From Cotesia glomerata (lineage: Eukaryota > Arthropoda > Insecta > Hymenoptera > Braconidae): a DNA stretch of 64,000 nt. The notes under the pieces were generated by a model. The model saw only the letters and a list, made by a program, of their open reading frames with translations. It searched no databases and was not told where the DNA came from. Positions 1 through 10,764 of this stretch are shown here, piece after piece. The stretch spans positions 19,244,430-19,308,429 of the forward strand of contig NC_058158.1 of NCBI RefSeq assembly GCF_020080835.1. The letters run 5' to 3'. Position 1 is the first letter of the stretch. Each line of letters opens with the position of its first letter. A program made the translations under genes and the position numbers.

Positions 1-186
1 CAAAAACCGTTAAAAATACTTCCGTATCTCTTCGTTTCATAGATTCCTACCGATTTATGGCATCTAGCCTTGAAAAATTAGCCTCTTATCTCGACGATGA
101 TAACAAACGAATAACGCGTTCACACTATCCTGATCCGGAACAGTTTAAACTAGTAACTCGTAAAGGGGTTTTTCCATATGAATACA
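1..186 (+). pseudogene. Family-B DNA polymerase fragment (Polinton/Maverick-like)
   Basis: The frame is open from base 3 through the window edge and reads like the palm-proximal part of a protein-primed family-B DNA polymerase: a FIDSYRFMASSLEKLASYL stretch, then about 35 residues later RKGVFPYEY. This pairing of an 'IDS(F/Y)xFM' block with 'KGVFPYEY' is known from Polinton/Maverick and related viral-type polymerases that replicate linear DNA. The frame is lost right after YEY at 186, where a Helitron-type terminus begins, so the gene is truncated. I looked for the continuation beyond the Helitron and did not find it. The polymerase class is fairly secure; the assignment to Polinton rather than another virus-like element is inference. 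Confidence 0.6.
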
Positions 187-729
187 CTAGCCGTTACCCG
201 CCCGCTTCGCGTGGCGTACAATATACGCCAGGCGCGAAAAATATTAATTTTGTTATCTAACTACGTAAGTAGTTATATCATAAATGAATTTTATGAAATT
301 TACACACTCAGATAATAAATTAGGGCATTATAAATTTATATGAGTTAAAAATAATGATTGACACAGCTTTCCACATCACCATGGAGGTACTGTGTCATGC
401 GATGCGTCCCCGTTATTTTACATGGCGGGATCCCCAGTAGGCCTACACCATGGATAGATGTGAGCATGAATGTCAGGGTTTGAAATATGTTATTCATATT
501 CAATTTATAAAAATATAGATTAAATATGAAAAATTCAAACTCAGGCTATCATGTTCACGTCTATGAAAATTAATTTAGCAAATGTTTAATAATTTTAATA
601 GCTTTTTAACAAATAAATTATGGCAAAAAAAATTATTAAAAAAAAATAACATCTATAAATTTTAACAAATTAAAAATGCAGTTTTTTAAAAATAACTTTT
701 TGAAATAAATTTGGCGGGTAACGGTTAGT
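186..729. repeat. 544-bp segment with inverted termini, includes Helitron 3'-type end
   Basis: 17-bp termini at 186-202 and 713-729 are inverted copies with one mismatch (ACTA-R-CCGTTACCCGCC). On the - strand the left terminus reads GGCGGGTAACGGCTAG followed by T, and just upstream lies a stem (TGGCGTA/TACGCCA, about 217-235). That is the layout of a Helitron 3' end: hairpin, then CTAG, then host T. Inside are further inverted repeats: an 8-bp pair TGACACAG/CTGTGTCA at 359-366 and 390-397, and an imperfect 32-bp pair at about 452-483 and 535-566. It could be the 3' UTR of the neighbouring Helitron or a separate MITE-like insertion in it. Confidence 0.55.
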
Positions 730-792
730 TATTTATAAATCTAAAACTATCAGAAATATTTATTAATTAATAGTATTCTCAAAAGTATAAAA

Positions 793-2541
793 TTAAATAC
801 TTAAAATTTCTTTATACACGACGTTTTTGGTTTTTCCAATTGGCTGAGGAATGACTATGTTATCAGGTGAACTTACTCTTGAGCATGCCACGTAAAGTTG
901 ACCATGAAAGAAACAATTATTTCTTAAATCAATTCCAGCCATCTTCAAACTCTGCCCTTGTGCTTTATTAATTGTCATAGCATAACAAACTTTAACAGGA
1001 AATTGCAGACGTTTGAATTCAAAATGATAGTCTGATGGAATTAACGGAATTCTTGGAATGAATACAGTTTCTCCTTGATATTTTCCGGTGATAATTGTGG
1101 CCTCAATAACATTTTTGTGTAAGATCTTGACTTGGAGCCTAGTTCCATTACATAATTTTGGAGGGTTTAAATTTCTGAGCAACATTATTGGGGTGCCAAT
1201 CTTGAGATGAAGAACATGAGGAGGTATTCCTGGTGGATTAAGAGTATGTAAGATCTCTACAGGGTAGTGAACAACGTCTTCGTCCTCCATTACTGTGTCT
1301 ACCGACTCATATCTTACTTGCTCAGTTGGCAGTTGCTCCAGTAAAAAGTTATTAATAGAATTAGCTTGTTCATTAGTTGGAGTGAGAATAGCTCTCTCTT
1401 TTAACCATGAACTGCAATTTTCTCCAGCCTTGTCAATATTCGGGTATATTTTTTCAGTCAAGGTGATTAAATCTGGGACAATATCACAACGAATGCAAGA
1501 AACATTTATTTTTCCGTCTTCTTCTGGGATCTTACCGTCACCTATGTCAATGAGTACTTTCGAAAACTCCTCAGCTTGTGAATGTGGTTGAAGATGAACA
1601 CGCATATTGATAGTCAAAGATAGAACTTTTACCGAAGGCCATAAAAAGGATGACTTGATACAGGCTTGAATTTCATCAGCTCGTGTTCCTCGTGGTACAA
1701 CAGGCAATGTTTGTCTGAAGTCACCAGCCAAGAGAACAACTACTCCTCCCATAAGTTGGTTGCAACCTCTGATGTCTTGCAGCGTTCTGTTCAGAGCTTC
1801 AATAGCTTTTTTGTGAGCCATTGTGCACTCATCCCAGATAATTATTTTTGTTTCTCTTAGTACATGAGCTATATCACTTTGTTTAGAGATGTTACAAAGT
1901 GGGGACTCAGAATGACACAAATTTAGAGGTAATTTAAATGCAGAGTGAGCTGTTTTGCCTCCATCAATCAAAGTCGCAGCAATTCCTGAGGAAGCAACAG
2001 CTATAGCAATTTTTTTCTCATTTCTAATTTTTGAGAGCAACAAATTGATTAAAAAAGTTTTTCCAGTGCCACCTGGAGCATCAAGAAAATATAATTGCTC
2101 AGAATTAGAAATTATCGAATTCAAAATTTTACTGTAAACTTTTTTCTGTTCTAAGTTTAACTTAGGAACATTTTCAGCTACAAATTCATTCAAATAGGTA
2201 GTGTCATAAGCCAATTCATTCAGATATTGACGATTGGTGAAAATAAATCTTTCCTCTCGTGATGGGGAGGAGAGACCGAACTGAAGAAGTGTCTTTCCCG
2301 ACATTGATATAACAATATCTTCAATCAAATTGAGGCATTTGTTGTAAATAATGTCAAGCATCAGCTCGACATTTCCATCTTTTCGTTCTATCTCTCTCCT
2401 AATATCTTCAGAAAAATTGTCTCGGTATTTCTCCCATAATTTCTGTGGGTCGCCAACATGACAAAAAACTAACATGATGGCTAACAGCTCACAGATTTTG
2501 AACGGAGAATCAGAGATGCAAGCTTCTTCTAGAGTGTGATC
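793..2541 (-). pseudogene. Helitron Pif1-family helicase domain
   Basis: C-terminal part of the Helitron Rep/Hel protein, a superfamily-1B 5'-to-3' DNA helicase that unwinds the strand nicked by Rep. In the 560-residue open part (from 2475) the Walker A motif APGGTGKTFL is near residue 135, Walker B IIIWDEC near 210, a GDFRQTLPVV motif follows, and the C-terminal motifs MTINKAQGQS and YVACSRV complete the Pif1 signature. The frame stays open upstream of the first Met to the TAG at 2542-2544, and that stretch (DHTLEEAC...) matches the linker normally preceding the helicase. So the true frame is continuous with Rep, and the apparent Met start is not a real start. Confidence 0.9.
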
Positions 2542-3546
2542 CTAATTAGCATCATCTTCGAGAAGACCTAGTGCTCTACATGTTGCTTGAAATGTTGGCT
2601 GAATTACTCCATCAACAGTTTTTAAAGCAGAAAATGATACTGGACCTCGAATCTGATGTAATAGAAGACGCAGATAATAACACTCGGCATTACCGGGATG
2701 AACGGTATACACTCTACCTAAAACATGATCTTTCTTAACTCCTAAATAACCTGGAACATCCTTACCTTTTTTCCGCCTTCCAAAGTGGTTGTTCTTCCAT
2801 ACATAGTAAGCCGGAACTTCAAAGTATAAAAGAGTTTTTGCAAAATTATCACAGTTGCAAAGTTCAAAAAAAGCCATTAGAGTTGTCTTTAGTGGATTAA
2901 CAACTTTATCAATTACATTTTCTTCTGTGAAGTAAACTCGTTGACCGTTTTCAATATGTACAGCAAGATGCATGACAGAAGGAAATCTGTCATGAATAGA
3001 AAAACAAAGTATGCGCCAAACCGCTTCAGAACTACTAATGTGACGTCCTGCTTGGTACTTTTTCACCTCATCAAAATCCTCAACGGTAAACGCTGCTTGG
3101 TCAGATCCTTTATTAAGGTAGTTACAAATGTATTTAATAGACTTAACAGAATTACAATATTCCACATTAATATGAGCTTTAAAAGTACGGGACAGAACGG
3201 GATTGTACGGGACTACCCATCTATTGTCAACTTCAACTCCGTTAAGGGTTATTTTCATTCCACCATCTGCTGGAGATTGTCTGCGATACTGAGGATAGCC
3301 ATCGTCTCCAGTGACAGGTTCTTTTAAAAATACCTTAGGATATCTTTTAGTACACTTTCCTTCAACCATACAGGGTGACATTGAGTTGAAAGAACCACAT
3401 GGGCCATGAATCATGGTTGATTTTATGATTTCAAAAAGATCTGGATCTAGGTTAGGATCAGGTAATTCAGCGCTTATAATTTGGTCAACAGACTCAGATC
3501 TTATTTTTTCTTCCAACCACAGTAGAATGTGAACATGAGGAAGTCC
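2542..3546 (-). pseudogene. Helitron Rep C-terminal part (HUH and Y2 tyrosines)
   Basis: Middle of the Helitron polyprotein. It begins with the HUH metal-binding motif LPHVHILLW (codons at about 3519-3543), followed by the catalytic two-tyrosine motif KYICNYLNKG, in which both tyrosines are kept. In Helitrons the HUH and Y2 motifs nick and join DNA during rolling-circle transposition. The segment ends in LLEDDAN and then TAG at 2542-2544. The family has a tryptophan here (N-W-D), so a single TGG to TAG change explains the stop, and the downstream frame continues into the helicase. Confidence 0.85.
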
Positions 3547-3557
3547 TCATGTTCACA
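3528..3557. repeat. 30-bp palindrome over the HUH codons
   Basis: Perfect 14-bp arms separated by 2 bp (TGTGAACATGAGGA at 3528-3541 and its complement at 3544-3557). One arm is the coding sequence of the HUH motif; the other is a 12-nt in-frame insertion (3547-3558) carrying stops at 3553-3555 and 3547-3549. Removing the 12 nt on paper restores frame continuity, which shows it is an inverted duplication. Confidence 0.85.
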
Positions 3558-4990
3558 GTCGTTTCTGCCATTCAATAGTGTACATGTGACATTTTGTTTT
3601 ATCAAAAATACTACCCACTGTAAGAAGCTTCATCATATGTTTTACTTTTACATTAAAAACTCTCGCTACAATGTTATGTCGATCATGTGATTTTTGACCT
3701 TGACGCAAAAACTCTGTTATTTCTGGCCACTTGGGATTGCAGGTGAAAGTAATAAACAAATCTGGCCGTCCATAATGTCGAACATATGTCATTGCATCCT
3801 GAGTTCGCTCATGCATATAACGGGGTCCACCAGTAAAAGAAGAAGGTAACACAACCATTTTTCCGATAGTTGATGATTGTCCATCATTTTTCGTCAAAGC
3901 ATCCTTTAAATGAACATATTCCTCACTTCTCAGCTTTTTTTGGTTATTACGGATCCAGTTAAGTCGTTCAGTCTCAATTTTGGCATACATGTCTACTAAA
4001 AATTTATTTAAAAGATTACGAAATAATAATAAGCAACCTTCTTCACCATCGCGTTCCATAATCCTGAAGCTGTAAAATTCTGAAGCTGACACGGTTTTAT
4101 TGAGAGGAGTCTTAGTCTTCTCATCACGCTTCGGAATATTAATGTGATATCCATCTTCTCCATAACAAAACATCAATGGGTATTGCAAAGCATCATAAGC
4201 ACGGTGTGTCTCGCTGATTCGCACGACTTGATTGCTTCTGCTTTGGAGAACGATATCTCGTTTTTCAAAATCCTGCCCAACGATAAGGACAGCTACTTCC
4301 CAAGCTTGAGGAAAATTAAAGCGGCCTTTATGTTCACCAGAAGGTTTTCGATCAGCATTAATCACGACTTTGAACTCCTTTTGACCTTTTGGAACTGAAT
4401 CTATTGCAACTTTAAAATCAAGAATATACTTATTGTGATCATGAAGCATCATCTGCAATTGATGAGTTAATTTTGAATTAATTCCAGGATAAATGCGACA
4501 ACGAATATCTCGTTCACTATCATCATCACCAACAAAATATATTTGAAGAAAAGAAGGCTGTTGATCAGAGTTAGCCATTAAACTCCCTATTCTGTGGTAG
4601 ACCTGTCCTTGAATTTTAAATGTTGGCATAAAATTACCTTCACGTACCTGCTTTCCTCCGAAAGACGTCATTTGAAAGCATCCATTATACTTACGAATAT
4701 TAGAAAAAAAATGTTCTGATAATGGATGCTGATGAGTAAGTAAACTATGTAAGGGTTCAGGATAAGGACCAAGCTTAGACAGTTGAACTTTACCGCTACT
4801 GCAGCACATTCCTCCAGTTTCATCTTTCCATTTCAGAGCACGACACCAAGAGCAAGGTAACCGTGATCCAAGATGTACAATTTTGTCTTTTGAATAGTCA
4901 ATTTGACAGTTGTATTTAAAACCGAAAAAAGCCTTAGAAGTCCAGGGCAATAATTTAGTTTTTGATCTTTTTTCGAGATATATAACTGAA
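3547..4990 (-). pseudogene. Helitron-like Rep N-terminal domain
   Basis: About 465 residues of the 'Helitron helicase-like domain at N-terminus' family. Recognisable blocks are FGGKQVREGNFMPTFKIQGQ, SRSNQVVRISETHRAYDALQ, YPLMFCYGEDGYH, FTGGPRYMHERTQDAM and RPDLFITFTCNPKWPEI; the last is the conserved block before the HUH motif. It ends early at TGA 3553-3555 because of the 12-nt insertion described separately. Upstream, the frame overlaps the OTU-encoding frame between 4833 and 4950, so a frameshift near 4990 separates the two domains. There is also a Cys-rich LPCSWCRALKWKDETGGMCC zinc-binding-like stretch near its start. Confidence 0.87.
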
Positions 4991-5690
4991 TTTTCTCTAA
5001 AAATATGTGGATTTCTGGCCTGATAATTTTTTTGAGCTTTTTTCTTAACTTGAAGATGATTTTGAACATATTTTTGAACAGCTTTTTTCTGGATCTCAGG
5101 ATGATTTTGTTTGTATTGTTTAACAGATTTTGGTTGACTTCTTTATGGGTTTCCGTGTATTTTGAAGCAGCTTCTCTAAGTTGTTTATCTCTAATTTCAC
5201 CTGAAAATCTTATTCTTCGTTTTTTACCTTTTTTTGATGGTGACTGAATAGAAGAAATCGATTGATCTAAATTATATAGAACAGTATTGGAATCAATTTG
5301 AGTAAAAGATGAATTTATCGTATCGTCAGTTTGCGTGTTGATAGGACATGATACTTGAACATCAAGACGGTCTGATTGAGCAATATCATGGTTGATGGAT
5401 TCAGTTAATGGAACTAAAGCGTTGAAATGACCACTATTAAAATTTCCAGTGAACATTAATCTTTTAATTCCACATAGTGCTTCGCCGAACGTAGCTACAA
5501 AGCAGTTATTTTCATAGACTTTAATTTCATACGGAAATATTTCTGATGCTGCTCTAACTTCACAAAGAGATCCATACGTATCTAACTTTGACATGTCATC
5601 AAAGTACAAATGTTTAGTTTTATAAGGTTCCCCAGATAATTGTTGAGAAATACATTTGAACCTTTGCTAGTTGTCAAACACGTAACGAAC
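4990..5690 (-). pseudogene. OTU-type cysteine protease remnant of the Helitron
   Basis: The frame carries the second half of an OTU domain: CISQQLSGEP, then YGSLCEVRAASEIFPYEIKV, FGEAL...IKRLMFTGN and the catalytic-histidine block SGHFNAL. OTU domains are ubiquitin-type cysteine proteases found fused to or next to Rep/Hel in many animal Helitrons. The expected DGNC active-site segment would align to a stretch reading D-N-stop-Q-R-F-K-C (stop TAG at 5667-5669), so the catalytic cysteine appears to be lost. A basic linker (PSKKGKKRRIR) follows the OTU domain. The alignment around the lost cysteine is my inference from spacing. Confidence 0.65.
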
Positions 5691-5750
5691 AATTTTTTTT
5701 CTTATAACAGCACTCATTGATATCGTACCATAAAACAAAAACGATAATGA

Positions 5751-6588
5751 AGAAAAAAGACACGCACCATCACCAGGAATGTGGATTATTTTTAATGAAT
5801 TTATATACTCCATTAGTGTCGTAAAATTTTTGATGTGTAAATAGAAATTATAAAAAGTAAATAATGTAACTCAACTATTCAGTATTAAATAATGGAAAAA
5901 TAATTTATATCAACTAAATTATCATCATAAACAAAATAATATTAAGAAATTGAAATAAGATTGTATTAAAAATTTTTTAAATAATTCAATAAAATAATAA
6001 TCATTAAAAACTAATTGAATAAAAATGAAAATTCTATTTATTAATTGATAATTTAAATTACTTATGATGATAAATCAATTTTTTTTTTAAATTCAAAGTA
6101 ATATTGAAAATTAAAAATATTCAACAGAATACTAATAAATAATTAAAAACTTACGTATACTGCATAAGCATAAAAAATATTTGAAAAAATATACTTAATT
6201 AATTGATGTTCCCAGTAATAATTTAACTTGAAAATGTTATTTTTTTATAAAAATATCACTTAAATCACTTTTTCAATATAATTTTTTTGACAGTTGCTTG
6301 TTTACGTTTTTTTAATTGTGACATATGAATGAAATATTAAAGTGAACAATTCATTTGTTTTGAAGATAACTTCAAAGCTTTCAATAATAATAAATAAATA
6401 AATAACTAAATAATAAAAAAATATAAATTTTAACCAAATAAATATAAATAAACAAATTAAGTATAAATATAAATAATTGAATATATGTTCACCCATTAAA
6501 ATTTTTATTTAAAAAATTATATATTTAAAAAAAAATTTATTTTTTTATATTTAAAAAAAAATTTATTTAAAAAGAATTGATTTAAAAT
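5751..6588. other. AT-rich stretch, no gene seen
   Basis: Very AT-rich sequence with many A and T runs. I see no coding pattern, no clear Helitron 5' terminus (TC after A on the - strand) and no continuation of the polymerase fragment from 1-186. Confidence 0.6.
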
Positions 6589-7203
6589 ATGAACATAAAT
6601 AATTTAAATTTGGAAGTGTTAATTATACATGGAAATAAAGCTTTTCATCCAGACAATTGGTCACACGAAGTAAAGAAACAGATAATTGGTAAGTAAAAAA
6701 TAATTAATTAATGTAAACATTATTATATTATTTTATTAAAATTTTTATTTTCTATTTTTTTAGTTAGTTAAAAAAACTTGTGATCATCAATCATAATTTA
6801 TTATTTTTTTTTTCTATAGACTACGTCGACCAAGTCAATGGGATCTACATTGTTGGCTGCACAACCATAACTAAAGTTTTTTTAAGAGATGGGCGAATTC
6901 ACGAAGCCATTGGGTTTAAAGAATCTCATCAAGAATCATTCGCTGCAGCGTACGATGATGCGCGAAATGTAATTGTCATTTTTTTATTTAGATATTTTTT
7001 ACAGTATAATATACAAATATGAATTTTACATACACTTACTTTTTTTATCTTCATTACAGGCATCTTTCCTTCGAGCACTTCACGACACATTTAAATTTTT
7101 TAAAGAATTTCAGGACATAATTGAAAAATTAAATGAAGAAAAATTAAAGAGGCTTGCAAAGCAGCAAGAATTGCAAATAAAATGGAAAAAGTTAAAATCA
7201 TAA
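6589..7203 (+). CDS. RAD52-like DNA annealing protein, three exons
   Basis: Exons 6589-6688, 6820-6968 and 7060-7203, with GT-AG introns (donor GGTAAGT, acceptors TTTCTATAG and CATTACAG), give 130 residues. The joined protein matches the N-terminal annealing domain of RAD52: NKAFHPDNWSHEV corresponds to the 'FGFNGWSHS' block, then IIDYVDQVNGIYIVGC to 'VDFVD..YVG', VFLRDGRIHEAIGF to 'V.LKDG.YHEDIGYG', and AAYDDARNASFLRALHDTF to 'A..KAR.EA.TDGLKRALRSFG'. RAD52 anneals single strands and supports recombination. Differences: it stops soon after the domain, ends in a Lys/Glu-rich helix, lacks the usual NALGNC block, and has LRAL where family members have KRAL. It lies near, and divergent from, the Helitron. 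It may be a host paralogue or captured gene; functional status is unknown. Confidence 0.72.
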
Positions 7204-7313
7204 TTATTAAAAATATCAATTCAATTTGATTGTGTAATTCTATAAAGATTTGAATTTTTTTTTAATAATAATAATCTTGATCAAAAAACAAAGAATATTG
7301 GGATCTGTATCTA

Positions 7314-7976
7314 TCTATATATATATAGGAGACTTTCTATAGATATAGATACTCACTCATCACGATATCTCTGGAACTATAAGACCTAGAGACTTGAAAT
7401 TTGGCAGGAATATTCCTTTTGCCAAGTAGAGGTCAGCTAAGAACGGATTTCACGAAATTCTACCCACAAGGGGGGTTGCGGGGTCGTTCACGAAAAAAAA
7501 TTCATATTTTTCAATTATGGCTTTTAATAGTTCAAAACTTGGTCAGAATGTTTCAAATTACATTTAGAAATTTTTTAAAAACGAATTCTGTGACATTCCA
7601 CCCCCCTGGCATGCCCGTGCGTGGGCGTCAAATTAAGAAAAAATTCGTAAATTTCAATCTATAGCTATTAATACTTTGAAACATGGCCAGAATGCTTTTT
7701 TGGCGTTTTTGAGCTGTTAAGAATAAATTTCATTAAATTCTACCCCCACATGTCCGTGCGTGGGCGTAAAATTAAAAGAAATTGTACCTTTTAATCTATA
7801 GCAGCTAAAGGATTGAAATTTGGCCAGATTGATTTTTTTGGAGTTTTTGAGCTGTAAAGAATGAATTTTATGAAATGCCACCCTCACAAATCCTTGCGTG
7901 GGCGTTAATTAAAAATCTATAAAATTGAATTCCTAAAGGATAATTAGAAGGCATTAAATATGAAAAAAATTAAAAA
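7314..7976 (+). repeat. Block 1: Helitron-5'-like head plus ~137-bp tandem units
   Basis: Begins A|TCTATATATATATATAGG, followed by the lead ACTCATCACGATATCTCT. Four units then follow, each marked by a GCGKGGGCGT-type core (near 7477, 7611, 7748 and 7886). A TC start after host A is what Helitron 5' ends look like. No 3' terminus is seen before the next block. Confidence 0.6.
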
Positions 7977-9058
7977 TCTATATATATATATATAGGAGAT
8001 CAAGTTTTTGAACTCATTGATCACGATATCTCTGAAGCTATAAGGCCGATTGACTTGAAATTTGGTAGGAATATTCCTTTCGCCGAGTAGAGGTCAGCTA
8101 AGAACGGATTTTACGAAATTCCACCCACAAGGGGGGTTGCGGGGACATTAACAATAGAAAATTCCCATTTTTAACCTATAGCTCCTATCGAATTCAAATT
8201 TGGTAGGAATCTCCTATATGTGATGTAGAAATGATCTAAGAGCGGATTTTACGACAATCTACTCCGAATATGGATTGCGGGGGTGGACGTTAACAATGAA
8301 AATTAAAAATTTCAGACTTCTAGCTCCTACAGACTCCTAATTTTGTATGAGTTTTGTGTGAGTGATGTAAAAATAATTTATGAACGAATTTTACGATATC
8401 CCACTCCACAGAGGAGTGCGGGGGTGGGTCTTAACAATGAAATTTAAAAATTTCCAAGCTATAGGGCCTACAATCTCTAAATTTGATAAGTATCTGCTAT
8501 ATGCGAGGTAGAAATGATCTAAGAGTGGATTTTATGACAATCTACTCCCAATATGGATTGCGGGGGTGGAAGTTAACAATGAAAATTAAAAATTTTCGAC
8601 TTTTAGCTCTTACAGACTCCTAATTTTGCATGAATTTTTTGTAAGTGATGTAAAAATAATTTATGAACGAATTTTACGATATCCCACTCTACAGAGGAGT
8701 GCGGGGGTGGGTCTTAACAATGAAAATTTTAAATTTCCGAGCTGTAGCACCTATAGGCTCCAAATTTGGTAAGAATCTGTTCTATGGGATGTAGAAATGA
8801 TTCAAGAGCGGATTTAATGACAGCCTACCCCCAATATGGATTGCGGGGGTGGGCGTTAACAATGAAAATTTTAAATTTCCGAGCTACAGCTCCGACAGAC
8901 TCATAATTTTGTATGAATTTTCTGTAAGTAATGTAAAAATAATTTATGAACGAATTTTACGATATCCCTCCCCACAGGGGGGTGCGGGGGTGGGTTTTAA
9001 CAATTAAAATTTTAAATTTTCAAGCTGAAGCTCCTATAAGCTCCAAATTTGAAAAGAA
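7977..9058 (+). repeat. Block 2: same head plus seven ~141-bp units
   Basis: Starts A|TCTATATATATATATAGGAGATC. GCGGGGGTGG-type cores fall near 8139, 8276, 8416, 8558, 8700, 8841 and 8982, giving a 140-142 bp period. Units alternate between a 'TTGCGGGGG' and a 'GTGCGGGGG' version, which hints at a 282-bp higher-order unit. Confidence 0.65.
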
Positions 9059-10055
9059 TCTATATATATATATATATATATATATGAGATTTCCACCTAT
9101 ATATTGACTCATCACGATATCTCTGGAACCATAAGGCGTAGAGATTTGAAATTTTGTAGGAATATTCCTTTCACCGAGTAGAGGTCAGCTAAGAACGGAT
9201 TTTACGAAATTCCACCCACAAGGGGGGTTGCGGGGGCGTTGAAAATGGAAAATTCCCATTTTTAAACTATAGCTCCTATCTACTCCAAATTTAGAAGGAA
9301 TCTCCTATATGTGATGTAGAAATTATCTATGAGCGGATTTTATGATAGCTCATCTCCAATAAAGATTGCGGGGTAGGGGTTAACAATGAAAATAAAAAAT
9401 TTCTAAACTATAGTTCTTATAGGTTTCAAATTTGGTAGAAATCATTTATATGTGATCCAGAAACGATCTAATAGTGGATTTTATAACAACCTCCTCCAAA
9501 TATGGATTGCGGGGGTGGGTGCTAACAATGAAAATTTTAAATTTCTAAGCTAAAGCTCCCATAGGCTCTAAATTTGGTGAGAATCTGCTATATTTGAGGT
9601 ATAAATGATCTAAGAGCGTATTTAATGATAACGTACTCCAAATATGGATTTCGGGGGTGGGTGTTAACAATTACAATTTTAAATTTCCGAGCTATAGCTC
9701 CTACAGACTCCAAATTCGGTGAGAGTCTTCTATGTGTGATGTAGAAGTGATCTAAATGAGGATTTCAATAAATTCTACCTTCAATAGCGATTGCGGGAGT
9801 GAGTGTTAGAATTTTCAATTTCAATTTCCAAACTGTAACTTTTATAGACTCTAAATTTGGTAGAAATCTTCCGGTATAATTTTTCTGTCAAGTTCAGCTA
9901 AGAATGGATTTTATTAAATTCCTCACCCAAAGGGGTTTGTGACGGCGTTGACAATGAAAAATTCCCGTTCTTAAACTATAGTTTCTATCGACTCCAAATT
10001 TGGTAGGAATCTTCTGTAAGAGATATAGAAATAATCTATAAATTTTCATTGTCAT
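9059..10055 (+). repeat. Block 3: same head plus six ~141-bp units
   Basis: Starts A|TC followed by a longer (TA)n run and the same 'ACTCATCACGATATCTCTGGAACC' lead. Cores fall near 9229, 9367, 9508, 9649, 9792 and 9936 and become more diverged towards the end. The block abuts the left arm of the next element. Confidence 0.6.
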
Positions 10056-10355
10056 CTTAATTTTTTTATAAAACGGAGTTCTGCCAAAAGAAAAAAAAAA
10101 AAAATTATTTTCAAAAGATATGCAAATTCAAAATTTCGCGATTTTTCCAGTTTTTCAATTTTGTTTTTGCAATATCTCGAATGCTATTATATATACAGGA
10201 GTGGTCTTTCGTTTGTTTAAAAGGGGACACTTGGGGATATTGAAAAAAAAATATTTCGGAACAAAATTTTTAAAAAATGCCGAATTTGTCAAATTTTGAA
10301 TTTTTGAAAATTTTCAAAAATGAAGACCGCCAATAAAATTTTGGCTCAATTTTTT

Positions 10356-10461
10356 AACGTCCCGCTAAGGAAATTGAGAATTTTCAAAAATCGAGAAGTT
10401 ATTGAGTTTACCTCGTTTTTCGAAAATCGAGTTTTCATCAGATCTCGACGTTTTGAGGCCT

Positions 10462-10509
<48 letters not shown>
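10356..10509 (-). repeat. R repeat copy a, AC-tract side (rest at 12777-12884)
   Basis: Carries the R terminal signature CCCGCTAAGGAAATT..., then CGAGTTTTCATCAGATCTCG, then a (TG)n tract at 10464-10509 where an R1 LINE is inserted. The remaining R sequence, including GAGCTCAAAAACG and GCGGGAAGTTGCAGGGATGG, resumes at 12777-12884. About 700 bp of the R body is missing, so the R1 5' junction is not in the microsatellite. Confidence 0.75.
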
Positions 10510-10525
<16 letters not shown>

Positions 10526-10764
10526 TCTTAGGGGGGGAATCCTTTTTACGGATTCCAGGCATAGCTGTTCGGCCTGGATATGTGGCGACTCGACGCAGCG
10601 TCATACTAAAACTCGACGCTAACGCCCCTACCCACTAAACCCTAAACCCCTTTTCTTCTTTCCTCTAATCCCTCATGGAAACCGCCGTCAGGCATTACTT
10701 CGTGAGGGGAGGATCTAGCTACTGCTATTCCTTCTGGTGGCTAAGGTGTTATTTTTCCTTCCTT

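Larger units (their letters stand above)
187..5750 (-). mobile_element. Decayed autonomous Helitron (OTU + Rep + Pif1 helicase)
   Basis: A rolling-circle transposon read on the - strand. The order is OTU-type cysteine protease remnant, Helitron-like Rep N domain, HUH motif, two-tyrosine motif, then a Pif1-family helicase, which is the standard Rep/Hel polyprotein with the OTU extension seen in animal Helitrons. The 3' end is well supported by hairpin plus CTAG at 187-190 with host T beyond (A/T target). The 5' end is not located, so 5750 is approximate. The polyprotein is interrupted by a stop in the OTU region, a frameshift near 4990, a 12-nt insertion with two stops at the HUH motif, and a nonsense codon at 2542-2544, so it cannot make the full protein. 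Confidence 0.85.

Noticed and set aside
7401..7664. 87-residue open frame in the tandem block
   Set aside because: It spans diverged 137-bp repeat units; other units do not keep the frame.
10365..10622. Open frames across (TG)n/(AC)n tracts here and at 36129, 37368-37781, 50533, 61607
   Set aside because: They translate microsatellites into Cys-Val or His-Thr repeats; no coding evidence.
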